Shown here: positions 1 to 11,830 of the stretch, piece by piece
Layout: each line of letters starts with the position of its first letter
Position numbering within the stretch: the first letter of the stretch is position 1
DNA from: Gyromitra esculenta
Lineage: Eukaryota; Ascomycota; Pezizomycetes; Pezizales; Discinaceae
DNA: 64,000 bases
Direction of reading: 5' to 3'
Assembly (NCBI GenBank): GCA_038503075.1
Contig: JBCAML010000016.1
Location: 1,488,001-1,552,000, forward strand
Notes under the pieces: model-generated
Databases searched by the model: none
What the model was told of the DNA's origin: nothing
The model's input: the letters and a program-made list of their open reading frames with translations, nothing else
Made by a program: the position numbers and the translations under genes

Positions 1-2146
1 TTCGCATTATCTAAACGACGTCATCTTATCTGTATGTGCTCTTCTATTATCAATCCATTGTTCGCGTTTTAACTTTCAATGACCTGCACTCCTGAAAGCA
101 GCGGCAGAAGAACGATGGAATTTAAATCTGCGGGTTTGTCGCTTTAGTTATAGACTTCGCAAACGAAGCGTGAAAATATCTCCGCCAATTACTCTGGAGA
201 ACGGTCGTTAAGCACGGCAGCAGTCGATGATAATCGGCCAGTAATGTTCTTTCGCTTATTAAAGGCGGGATTCGTATCAGCGATTATTACGTTACCTCAT
301 AGCGCTCGCCATTCATGAAATTCTCAGGTTGGCGGTATCATCAAATGAGGCGTAAAGCTAAAAGCTCATCTTGATACCTAATGGCCTCTGACGTGTCGCT
401 GTGTGGTGACACTCTCAAACTTTTCTCATGCTATTTTATATTGTTAAATACTGTCATCGACGAAATTTATTTATTAAAACTTTATAAATTCGCAGATGCA
501 GACTATAATTTAGACAACATTTTAAATCGTAATTCTTTCTTGCGAATTTATTTCCAAAACAAGAACAAATTTTCCTCCAGTCAAAGAAATTGTTTTTTCA
601 GATCTTTCATCTTCCGGCTCGTCAGATATTTTATCATCTGTTTCTTTACATTCTACATCATCTCTTTCTTCCTTATTAAATTTTTTTGATTTAATGGAGG
701 AATAATCTCTTTATGCTATTTTTTGGCTTATGGCATGTGCTTGCCAGTAGGGAATACCTGTTTAAGGAAAATCTTTTCAGTTTTAAAAGTTTTTGTTTTA
801 TTTTTGGAGGGTTGTAGGGATTCTAGGTTTTGTTCACGCTATAACTTCGGTTGCATGTGATATTCTTGTACCTTTTATATAAAAACAATGAAACAATGAT
901 TTAACAAAACAAAAAAAAAACGAGGTAAGCGGGGATTTGTTTCTAACCGTTACGTAGCCATGTAAGCAGCGGCAGTGCTATGCATATGTATGTTGTACTC
1001 TACTTGCAATTGGAGATTTTAACCTCATCTAGCTTTGTTGAGAAGTCACAGCAGAATCCTTCTCACGTTACTCTACATGAAAATTCGAGCACTTCAGCCA
1101 CTTGGCAGGCTAAACCCAAAAAAATAGAATGGAATCGTTCGCGAACATCACCAGTCCCGAATTTGTATTCCGCAGCATCTAGACTGATGGCTAGCCCTAC
1201 AAGCCTTACTAAACGTGTCTATTCGGTTGATAGTCAGTGTGGGGTATAGGTGGAGCTAAGTTACACCAGGGATCATGTACCTGACACCGAGATACACTTA
1301 GTACTGGCTGAATCCTTGAGTCGGCGTCCCACCTTTAGTGTTTTCGGCTGTTCAGCCGAACAGGTATGTAGGCTCTACAGCACGTATAAGCAATTTTTGT
1401 GCGATGGGGAAATTTTCCGATAGTGCAACGGAGTTATCCGGGGTTCTAGAGACCAATCTTAGCAATAACATATCTCCGATGCTCTCTTTATAATTATTCG
1501 AGTAGATTAAAAGAAGTCGGCGCGCATCATGGTCAACCATGGGTGCAGGTGCATTCAGTTGTACCCCATGGTCAGCGGGTCACACAAGATGCCTGCTTCG
1601 ATCAATTATAGCTGTGGAGGTATTTTTCCGATGGGTAAATTTAAAGTGCCTGACGTGCATATTTAGCATGGGCCTTCAGGGGATCGATGTCAAGCCTTGC
1701 CAAAGGTACCATGATGAACCCCGGCAGGTACCTCTTTTTTCTCCGCAAAGGTGGGGATGATCTGGCATCGGACGAATGGAGATTACAAGCTTGATTATAT
1801 TTGCTACCAATCTACCCATGACTTCAACATTTTCTGCCTAGCTCTCCGGAATGACAGCTCGAGATTCCGGAAACCCTAGGATCTTTCCAGATGCCTGAGC
1901 TTTTGGCTGCTTCTTCTTAGGGTAGACCACGCATAGACGGCAGGAACAACTATCCCGTATCCTTCTAGACGGCGAATTTTCCCCCATGCAGAGAATAGTT
2001 AGCTATGGTACTTCTTGCCTCATGGGTATAGGTAGACTTTCTTTCGACTGGTATAAAATGGAGGAGCTTCGCCGTAGAATTCAGCTCATCAGCATCCTCC
2101 TCTCGCAGCTCGTCCTCAATCTTTACTTTAGTTCCTACCTTTCGAT
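1..2146. other. Gene-poor left flank
   Basis: I find no supportable gene here. The stretch is AT-rich, with poly-T and poly-A runs around 680-920. Minus-strand bases 522-712 hold an open frame of about 60 codons rich in Asp, Glu and Lys with no start codon, intron or recognisable domain. It could be a decayed coding remnant but nothing fixes its identity. The last 100 bases are the promoter of the mannanase gene. Confidence 0.6.
2052..2058 (+). promoter_or_regulatory. TATA box of the mannanase gene
   Basis: A perfect TATAAAA lies 89 bases upstream of the mannanase start codon, followed by a pyrimidine-rich leader, as in strongly transcribed fungal genes. The assignment rests on sequence and position only. 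Confidence 0.5.
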
Positions 2147-3765
2147 ATGAAGCTTATTACTTTTTTCACCTCTTTGTTGCTTGCCGGCGCAATTGCAGCC
2201 CCAACGCCAGAGCCGGAATCCAGCGTCGAGCTTGATAAGAGAGCTACTTTCTCGTGAGTTTTAGCTATCACCCGCACTTCTGGAAATGAAGAAGCTAAGA
2301 ATTGCAATAGGAACTTCGCCGGAACGAACGCATATTGGGCTGCATTCTTGACGAACGATGCTGATATCGATACCACCTTTGCCGCGTAAATAGTTCTTGA
2401 GAAATTTATGCGTTGAGCTTAACACTAACATATTGGTTAGTATCAAAGCTGCTGGTTTGAAAGTGCTCCGTACTTGGGGTTTCAACGATGCCACTTCTTG
2501 TTCTGGAGTCTACTTCCAGTGTTGGAGTAGTGGTTCCCCAGTTATCAACTATGGAACTAACGGCTTGGGACGATTGGATGCTGTGGTTAAGGCTGCTGAA
2601 AAGTACGGAATCAAATTGGTTATTCCCTTGGGTATGATTCCGTCCAATTTACAGTTTTTTGTATTTGAGATAATTGCTAACTTGGCCCGGCCCTTTCTAG
2701 TCAACAACTGGGGTGATTATGGTGGTATGGATGTTTGTGAGTCTACCATATCAAGCGCTTATCCTAAATCTTTCCCCTCTAATTGCAATTACTATTAGAC
2801 GTTAGCAAGCTTGGAGGTTCCGGACACTCGAGTTTTTACACCAACACCAAAATCCAAACTGCCTACAAAGCCTATGTCGCAGCTGTCGTCAACCGCTACA
2901 AGGGCTCTTCGGCCATCTTTTCTTGGCAGCTCGCAAAGTAATACAAATCCCGTTTATTTATTATCTAACTATCAAAGACGCTAATCATATTTCTCTATTA
3001 TAGTGAGGCGCGCTGCTCGGGATGCGCTACCTCCGTGATTACAACCTGGGCCACCACTATGTCCGCCTATATCAAGTCTCTCGACAGCTCCCACTATGTC
3101 TCTCTTGGTGACGAAGGTTTCTTCAACCGCGGATCTAGCCAGACCTATCCTTACCAGGGTGGCGAGGGTGTTGATTTCGAGGCCAACTTGAAGATCTCTA
3201 CTCTTGACTATGGTACCTTCCATCTCTACCCTATCGGCTGGGGTCAGTCTTATTCTTGGGGAAACACCTGGATTAGGTACGTAAAATTACCTGTCATCAG
3301 CAGCCCCCTACTCGAAAAACAACTTAATTAAGGTGATGGAGACTGATTCCGGGTATCTTGATAGTGACCACGCGACTGCTTGCAAGGCAGCCGGAAAGTC
3401 TTGTGTGATTGAGGAATACGGTGTTGGTGAAAAGGGAACCACCAGAACTACTTGGATCAACTCATGGCACTCAACCATCAAGTCAAGTGGATTGGCTGGT
3501 GATATGTACTGGCAATTTGTAAGACCTCAATTACCCCCCCACCAATTTTACGAGCAACAACGGATGATTAACACTACCATTATTAGGGATTAACATTGTC
3601 TGGTGGTCAAACTTCTGATGATAGTGTAAGTTTAGCTCAACCACCCCACCCCCCCAAAAAAGTCTATGCTTCATGAATCCTGACTCGATGGCGCTGTAGT
3701 ACACTATCTACACTACCGACTCCAACTACCAAGAACTTGTCAAGACCTGGGCTGCGTCCCGTTAA
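2147..3765 (+). CDS. Secreted endo-1,4-beta-mannanase, GH5 subfamily 7
   Basis: Hydrolyses internal beta-1,4-mannosidic bonds in plant mannans, outside the cell. I place nine exons: 2147-2253, 2311-2385, 2441-2631, 2701-2736, 2799-2937, 3004-3276, 3365-3518, 3587-3625 and 3700-3765, giving 359 residues. Residues 1-18 form a signal peptide, and a Lys-Arg at 31-32 is a likely Kex2 site. The fold signature follows fungal GH5_7 enzymes: [26 protein letters not shown], then the acid/base Glu184 in WQLANEARC and the nucleophile Glu291 in VIEEYG. The junction at 3276/3365 was chosen because it restores family spacing ([13 protein letters not shown]); a nearer AG at 3332 breaks the frame. There is no cellulose-binding module. 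The usual NEP around the acid/base Glu reads NEA here. Family assignment is firm; substrate is inferred from the family. Confidence 0.9.
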
Positions 3766-6695
3766 AATTTTCCTTAGGTGTGCGTTAGCTCCCTTCGGGA
3801 AAGGAGATGCAAAAGGCTAGTGAAGAGGCGGGTTCTCTGTACGGATGCTACAGCAGTACATTCATTCTTTAGGATATTATGTATGATCAAAAAAATATAT
3901 GACGTCGTCATTCTCTTCGTCTTAGATTCTTTGTGCATTTTGAGAGTCCAAATAAAGTCCGCGAAAAGGCCAAATGTGACCGTAACTATTTAGAACTACT
4001 TCGGCCGTTTATAACATTCACGTAATTAATCTATAGGATCAGTTGAATAGGTACTATTACAGTGGTTTGGACAGTTAATTAAAGCGCAAAATCTTGGCGC
4101 CATCGTGGACAGCAGATATTACCTTGTACTTCTGCCGGTATCCTGAGACGGAAATCGGAATAGTTAGTTTTCGTCTTGTTTTGTAATTTTTTTCTCTAGC
4201 CTTTCACGTTCAATCAAGGCACTTTACTACCAACGAACACATATTGGGATTTGAAAGGGAAAAAATAGTAAGAAATAGTCGGGCTTGGAGAATATATGGT
4301 ACATGGGTCAACAAAGATACCGTTTTCGTCCATGCCACGCCAGCTAGACGGGCTGATTCTCGGGTAAAAATGTTGTGTGTTTAGTCATTCCCAAGAGCAA
4401 AAACCAGGAAACAGGGGGGCGAATTTGCACAGTATGTCGTCACGCACAATATTCCGCTATTTCCGCTGAATCATAATACCCTAGTTAGAAGCACCACCAT
4501 AGCGTATTCACATTCGAGGACTTAACATGACAGAAAGGCAAATCGCAAACTGGGGGCGTCGCAAAGTGTCACAAAGCAAGCCCTATCTCGTTTTGCCTTC
4601 GACTCTACATATGGTCTATATTTACGAAGTCAGAACGGCACGTTAGGGGTGCAGAGGATCAGCTTAGCTCATGAATTGATGCAGAACCCTTAATAGGTGT
4701 AGTATTCTACGCTTTGTGGTCCGACAAGCTACAATCTCGGTAACGGTCTGTATTTCACAAGCCCTCACGGTATATCTATGGTTTCAAATACACGAGATGT
4801 GTGTAGGATATTGTATCCGAAGAGTACTCCATTGTTTAGCGAAGATTCAGTCCGAGTTGGTATATGGGTTATTCTACGAGTCCGTGCTTGGGCTGTTGTA
4901 CTATGTATAGCCATGGCTTTCATTTAGATTCCGCCCCTTTTCAGGCAAAACACTCACTCCCAATTCTCTGTTCTGGCGGATATGATTAAAAAAAACGCCA
5001 TCTAGCTTGGTATCAAAAGGAAGTTCTAGCGGAGACACGAACGAGAGCTCCAAGGGCTGGAGAGACACCCTACATATGAAGGTATGCGTGAGCACTCTAT
5101 AAATTCCGACCTAGGCTGTGCATATAGAGTCCGAGAGAGCGCCTCTTTAATCACTGTCTCACAACATAATATCTCACTTAGTTATGTCCGAGTGATGTCG
5201 AATGATTATAGCTGCAGATTAAGCCTTTTATTGCTGCCGTTGTTGCCGTGTCTCTTCTAGCCGAGAAAAATAAGCACGGGAGTCGGTTAGGAGATGGGCT
5301 TGTAACGTTAACCCGTATGTTATATTGTATACCGGTTAATTAAAAGTGTTAGGATTTCCTGCATGCGTTTGTGCAGTATGGAGTGCATGTGCTCGACAAC
5401 CGAGTTGATAAATCCTTGCTACAGCGATTTTTAAGCAAGGAATTTAAGCTGCTGCCGCACGCAGTACAGTCTTAGGGTTGCCTGCCTTTTTCGACGCTCG
5501 ATTTTTGATTAGACCTCTAGCTATAGAAAATTGTTTTCGCCAAACGTTGAATGTTAGGTTACCTGTACATCTTTTCGAGACACACCACATACGTGCTTTG
5601 AGATGAATTTAGGGAATAGTTTGAGTCACTAGTATATGTCGCGGCCCCTGAAATTTGGATTCGGGTATCGTTAGATAGCTATAGTAACTGCACAGACTGT
5701 AACGTATGGTAAGAATAGCAAGCAAGGTGTTTTTAATGACAGAATGCTGCTGCAGAAGTCTAGATTGGTTGATGGTTATTTGACTATGCGTATTTCTGTA
5801 GGTACCAAATTGCAAATTATAAGGTCTCCCGCGTGAATGGATTCCTGGGGCAAGGCGCTGGTAGTTGCCAAAGCTTGTTCTGATAACAAGGCATACATGT
5901 AGTAATCAATCCATAAAAGTCTAAACTCCTGTTAGAAAACAGGATAAGAAGCTCTAGCCGTAGTTTTGCAAACAAGTTGGATCGTCTGAACACTAATACT
6001 ATCTCGTGCATGGGTGATTGGATTCTTGGTTTGTTCTAATACCCCAGAGACGAGAGAAATTTCAATAAGGTCCTTGATCCTGAGATACTCTATCAAATCA
6101 CGATATATTAGCTAATTGCATAATATTTACGGGGAATCTCAGATTCATGAGATCTCCAAAACTTACACCTTAAGCTTTTGCATTAACTCGCCAACGAAAA
6201 AGCTATTGTAACACGGATATTACTTTGTTTACCCAGATGATATTTGCAACCCTGGATTGATCCTATTTTAGATTACTATCTGATGTCTTGGACATAGGGA
6301 AATGTAGCATGCAAGACTTAAGCCATGGACATTCCTGTGGTTTCATAGATGACCCTATTATCAGCCGAACGCTATGAACTCAAATGCAATGTAGAGTAGG
6401 CAGGATATGAAAGTTCTTACTAGCGAAAAGGTCCTAGCCGTGGATATGGATCTAGAGTTGTGATGCGGGAAAGTTAGCAAAGGACGAAATTGTATCAAAA
6501 AAAGCAAAGAAAATGATGAGATGTCACCCTATTGATACAGGGTACAGAACTTTACACGGAGATAGGTAGGAAAAGGACGGGCCGAACGAAGCGTACCATC
6601 TTTATTTGTAAATCCCAGATTTCAGATTCTGATCTACAGTTGGAGCCGACCAGAGACATCCAGATGACGCCTTGATTCTGGGCGATTGCCATGGC

Positions 6696-6727
6696 CAATC
6701 GGTCAATCGGTCAATCGGTCAATCGGT
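6696..6727 (+). repeat. Tandem repeat, 8-base unit CAATCGGT x4
   Basis: Four perfect copies of CAATCGGT lie back to back in an otherwise non-repetitive intergenic stretch. Confidence 0.9.
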
Positions 6728-7302
6728 CGGGCAGCCACCTCGTTTCCCATTGATCGTAAGCAACGCCACTTTTGCGTGGAGACTTGGAACGGGGCTCAAG
6801 CGCCGCATAAGAAACGACAGACTGTCCCGATAGACTCGGGTGTGCCAACCGACTGACGGTGGCCGTCTTACTCTAGTTGAACCTGAACTTGCTAATAATC
6901 TCCCCACGCCACCAACGGTGTGAAGCGGGCGTGCCGAACCGCGCATACATCCCTCTCCTCCACAAGATACGAAGCCGTGGAGCTGTGGGCTCAGAGCTGA
7001 CGCAGATGTTGAAGGTTTTGGTAGGTGGAAGCTGCGACGATTCTTCACATGGTGGCTGCAGAAAGTTAAGCCTTGGTCAGCGTTGCTTTTCAGCGCATCC
7101 TCATGTATTCGCACGTATCCCCCATAGTTTAAACTAATAAATCACTCTGATAATACTATAATACCCACTATATGAAAACTCTTGCTAGTGGGGCCAATTA
7201 CTAAACTACATAGCTCGTTCATAAATTTCACCAGGATGGGGCCTGTATTGATATAACCTACTCCACTCTACACGCACGTACTCGTCACTTTGCTCTAGGA
7301 TG

Positions 7303-7349
7303 GCAGTGCCACAACCGAGGCCAGTGGACATTTCTTCCACTGGCACTGC
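7303..7349. repeat. Nested, mutually exclusive hairpins
   Basis: An 8-base stem GCCAGTGG (7320-7327) pairs with CCACTGGC (7337-7344) around a 9-base loop. A second 9-base stem, 7303-7311 with 7341-7349, is also perfect and shares bases 7341-7344 with the first, so only one can form at a time. No gene is close. Confidence 0.6.
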
Positions 7350-7953
7350 GGACAGTAAACAGTGGGACGAACTAGTTTCTAGCTTCGAAGCGTAGCAGAA
7401 TGGAGTCTAGGTACTCAGGAATGTCCATGCAATCAATTCAGTTTCTGGTGTGTAGTTCTATGTAGAATGATTTAAAAACCCAATGGGACAGGTCTCTTCC
7501 ATTCTGCCATTCAGATTCACAGAACCCCCCCTCAGTAAAAGGAGGGATCCGATCACCACTATCTAGCTTCTAGACTAAGCCTGTGAAGGAAAAAGAAGTG
7601 TGGTACAGTCTTAAAATTTAAGTAATTCAAGACATCTGAACCCCCCCTGCATGGAAGTGTTTCTTGCGATTAATGTTTCCCTCGGTAACCCGACGGCGCC
7701 TCCCGATTCTGCCAACCCTCATGTGCATCCATGTTTATTTCTCTGGTGATATGCTAAAAGCATATCCAGGACTGTATCTAGCGTCGTCTTTTTACCCTCA
7801 AAATGATATATCTAGCTCGAGGGTGCCCCGTAGCGTTATATTGGGGGGTTTGTGAATGGGGCTGTTTGCTATTATACGTACGCTCTCGACATTCTTTTTC
7901 CTTATCCAATCGAGGATCAACTGTAGCGCTAGTTGAGGACGATCAAACGCACG

Positions 7954-9428
7954 ATGGCGACAGTTTTTCCAACACCGAATTATGTCAATCCCGAGACTAG
8001 GGTTCCCGAGCTTCTCGGAGTACAGATAGCATTGACTGCATTTGCGTTTCTTGTTGTTACTGGGCGAATATTTACGAGGATGAGGATTATGGGGTTTTGG
8101 GGCGCGGATGATGTTGCTATTTCGGTGGGGATGGTATGTAGTTATCTGTTTCGTGGATTATAGGTGGATATACTGGTAGAGGGAACTAACGAGTCGTTTC
8201 TACCTAGATAATGGCGATAGTCGAAACGACTCTTGCCTGCATGGGTAGATACACTGTGGTGGTTTAAGCCATACCCATCTTCAACCTCAAAATCTAACAA
8301 ACTGTTTCTATAGCTTCACGATACGGTACTGGGCTTCACGTCTGGGATGTACCGCCAGGTCTATCACTATCAACATCTCTCAAGGTGAGCTTCGTCCCAA
8401 GATATTCACCGCTATGTCTTAAGCCGCCTTAACTAACATAATGCATAGATGTCCTTCGTTGTCCAAATCCTATACATGCCCATTCTTTTAACAACAAAAA
8501 TATCAATCCTGCTCTTCTACCTACGACTATCCCCCAACGCAGTCTACAAGCAAACCGTCAAGATCGTATTGTGTTTTTCAGTAGCATTCGGCATCGCAGT
8601 AACGTTTTCGGACATATTTCAATGCAAACCGGTAGCTTTTATGTTTGATAGCACTATTGCAGGGAAGTGCATCAACCAGATGCTATTCTTCAAATCTACA
8701 GCAATAATCAATATTGTCAATGACTTTGTGGTCTTTGTATTGCCGCTGCACACACTATGGAAACTAAGGCTTCCAAATGCGCAGAAGGTAGCATTATGTT
8801 TTATCCTTTCGCTGGGTATCTTGTAAGTTAACCTCTAGACCGGCCACTATCGCTGGCCAACTAGCTGTAATACTAACTACTATGCTCAGCGTCTGTATTG
8901 CCAGCTGCGTTCGACTAAGCTTTCTATTCCGCCTCACAGAAACCAACGACGTGACCTGTAAGCCCATAACCCCCATAACCCCCAAAACTATATATACTAA
9001 CCGCTCTTGAAGGGTTCGCGGTCGACCTATCCAACTGGTCCTGCATCGAATATAACGTCGGAATAATCTGCGCCTCGCTCCCAGCACTTAAGCCCCTGAT
9101 GAGCCGTCTCCTCCCAACTATATTCGGCCGAACAACCATCGGCAGCAGCGGTAACAGTGGTTTCGCTGGAACAACAAAGAAATCCGGAAACATGTATGCG
9201 CTGGGCTCCATGGGTGATCGCGAACACTACCGCGGAACGGGAGATTTCGCAAAGGCAGATTATGGGGTTGCGGTTTCGGGGCGGAAGTCGGACGATGCTA
9301 AAGATAATGAAAGCGAGGAGCATATTATTAATTATGGCCCGCGGGGCATCACGAAGACTATGGATATAACGGTGGATGTGGAGGAGAGGAGTGGGAGTGG
9401 GTCGACTATACGTGATGACCAGGTATAG
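7954..9428 (+). CDS. Integral membrane protein, fungal rhodopsin domain (PTH11-type GPCR-like)
   Basis: A predicted seven-helix plasma-membrane protein of the fungal family often labelled PTH11-like or rhodopsin domain; ligands and partners are mostly unknown. Six exons (7954-8133, 8208-8244, 8314-8384, 8449-8822, 8890-8957, 9013-9428) give 381 residues. Family hallmarks are visible: a first hydrophobic helix followed by the conserved Arg (VTGRIF), WGADD at the start of helix 2, YGTGLHVWDVP after the third exon junction, ILYMPILLTTKISILLFYLRL, and the late LSNWSCIEYNVGIICASLPALKPL. The start follows an ACG context and matches the family N-terminus. The last 100 residues form a polar cytoplasmic tail rich in Gly, Ser and charged residues. 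No CFEM domain precedes the helices. Family is confident; receptor function is inferred. Confidence 0.87.
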
Positions 9429-11830
9429 CTATAGTAGTAATGGGTATCCTGATGGATACGGCGGAATATTGTCCTTCACTACTTTTTTTAAAAGTCCTTT
9501 TGTACAGCACTGAACCTGAAGCTACCGTGTGGCATAGGGAAAGTTAAAAATAAAATAAAATCAGGAATACATGCAGTTACACTTGTACATGGTGACGAGT
9601 GTATTTCCAGACCAAAATTATATTATGTAGAAACATAAGATACCCTTGTAGATAAACAGTCTCCCAATATACAGGTATAGTTCAGTCCCGGCCGCTGTTC
9701 GATCCTGTAATCAAATGATATAAAACATAGTAGGCATAGATAGCTTCAAAGGTTCTAGGGCTACCTCATCGAAGTCGAGCCGGATATCCATGATCAAGCC
9801 ACTCCAGTGGCCCCCCCTTCCTCTAGCAAAGGCAATCCAGATAACAAGGAAGTGCCTTTTTTGGTGGTGGGGAGATTTCATTACGCTATGTCTCATGTGT
9901 GCACATACGTACTCTATCTATCGACGATTCAGGAATTTTCTCGAAAATAAGCGGTCTAAAGTCCAGCACAGACTGCAGGTCTCGTACCGTAGAGCAGCAG
10001 AAGAAACCCTGCTGCAGAGCTGAAGATTATTTTTCTCGCTTCCATTTGAGATGAGACATGCAGATGCGCACAATCGAGTCCGTAAAACCCAAGGAGGCCC
10101 AAGAGCAGATCCAGGAGTGTAACGACTGGTACCGTACGTGTCCTGCGCGATGGCGAGATTGCGGTGGGGCGAGAACTAAGCCTAACCCTGTGGAGATTTT
10201 CCTCACTTGCACCAAATCTTGTCTATATCTAGTTTAGTTCTCGCCTCACCACAATCTCACCCTTGCTCAGGATACGATATGGCGCATCTTGAGAGAGTTA
10301 TGCGATCTGGGTGTTGATTCATGGGAATCAAAAGGTCTGTGGTTTGCTTGAAACTCTCGGTAGTATATAACTACGTGCCGTTCGGTAAAGTGCTTTGTCA
10401 TTTCATGGTAGGGAAACACTGGATAATTTAACAGATCCTTCTTGTGGCCATGGGATATCTCCTTTTGACAGTGGTACGTATTGTACCCGTTTTCTCCACT
10501 CCTCGGAACGTCGGAATCTCGTCCCTCCCAAGTGCGGGTCACCCTGGTGCAAACGTGGCTAGCCTGAGTACGCCACTAACGGGAATTAGGGCTTCGGCAC
10601 GCGGCGTCGTTTGTTCCCCGAGCCCCAGGTGTTCGGGAAAGGTGGTGTCAGCCAGACAAAGCCCTGAAAGCCTTGAAAGCCTCCTGTCGAAATCGGGGGA
10701 GTGGTTGGTTCGTAAGACCAAAAGGGATGTCAAGTTTCAAGCAAGTGAATCCGAGCATGTCTTGCCGTAAGCCTCTTCGGAAGAGAATACCTTTATCAAT
10801 TTCCCTTGATACTTTGAGCTTGCAAAATAATAATGACAAGTATTACAGTCCCTTAGCAACTTGGGGGCTTTAGGTAGATATCGAGGCATTGCTAGTGTTG
10901 GTAACAAATACCTCTTCAGAGAGGCTTAGGGGCGAATTTCCTACCCCCCTCTCTTGTCTAACATAAGATTTAAATGCGCTGAGGCTTCTTGCTCTAGCTT
11001 TCCAGACACCATAACAAGGCACAATGCTTATCAGCTAAGTCTCAGGCATTTTCTGAAGTACTGGCAAGTACAATGTTAACACATTGGCAAGTACAACAAC
11101 CCTTAGAGAGCTCTTCGTCCTCCTTGTATTTTCCTGGGCTGTTTTTTATCTTGAAACCTCCAGAGCACCTAATTTGCGGTATTGTCATGCAATTATCATA
11201 CTATTATCAAGAACCATCGTATACGTAACGATGCTAGATTAATCATTAGTCAAATGCCGTCACTAGCTCATTAAAGCTCTAGAGTACCGTGGCGACTATA
11301 GCGCCTGTGGTATTCAAATTCGAGAAAAGTGTCCAAACCCCCCAACGAAGTTTATGCTAACGATAAACCAATCACTGTGCAGTGGTGGCACCATGCTTTG
11401 ATCCACTAGAGTCTCTACTCGCTACCAGCAGCGTAGCATACGAATCTAATACAAGGGAACTTGCATATATCGGACCCAAAGCGGATACCAGTGCTACCGT
11501 TCCTGCACAAATAAAATCAACTCAACTCGGAGCGAGCGGTGCCGAGTGTGATATTCTCGAGCCAGCGTAAGGATCAAAACAACGGCCAAATTTGGGGCTT
11601 GAGAAAATTAAAACCGGGGGAGACGCTGTACGCATCCCTGTTTCCCACGTTCGCCACGTGGAACTCACGCGTGGTCCCCTTGCACAAACTGTATATATTC
11701 TTCTTGGAATCTTCCTTAGGGTGAGCTCTTCACTCACTGCGGAAGTCATTAATTCCCTTTCGTCTTCTCTTTTTCTCTCGAGTTCGCTCATCGCCAGATT
11801 ACCCGCAGTCGATTCATCTATTGGCTATCA
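9429..11830. other. Gene-poor interval with an inverted repeat
   Basis: No convincing gene. The main structure is the inverted repeat at 10137-10276. Sequence at about 10500-10760 is less AT-rich and has open frames on both strands, but none has a motif or splice structure. The final 150 bases are the promoter of the FAD oxidase gene, with a TATATAT-like element near 11690. Confidence 0.5.
10137..10276. repeat. Imperfect inverted repeat, 45-base arms, MITE-like
   Basis: Arms at 10137-10181 and 10232-10276 are about 80% complementary over 45 bases around a 50-base centre. A core of 13 bases (GGCGAGAACTAA plus neighbours) is nearly perfect. Most differences between the arms are G/A or C/T, as expected if the element has decayed by repeat-induced point mutation. 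No transposase is nearby and I could not define target-site duplications. It may be a MITE or foldback remnant, or a hairpin transcript. Confidence 0.6.

Larger units (their letters stand above)
3766..7953. other. 4.2 kb gene-poor, AT-rich interval
   Basis: All open frames are short, lack splice-linked partners and show no domain. The stretch contains one TACATGTA palindrome (5894-5901), a four-copy 8-base tandem repeat (6696-6727) and a hairpin (7303-7349). The composition would suit decayed repeats, but I recognise no transposase or reverse transcriptase motif. Confidence 0.5.

Noticed and set aside
522..712. Minus-strand acidic frame rich in Glu, Asp and Lys
   Set aside because: No start codon, splice partner or domain; composition alone is not enough to call a gene or a transposon remnant.
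3333..3364. Alternative acceptor at 3332 in the mannanase adding [10 protein letters not shown]
   Set aside because: With the good donor at 3277 it breaks the frame, and with a shifted donor at 3281 it inserts residues absent from the family; the acceptor at 3364 restores family spacing.
6719..7114. 131-codon minus-strand frame
   Set aside because: It starts in unremarkable sequence, runs through the tandem repeat and shows no protein-like motif.
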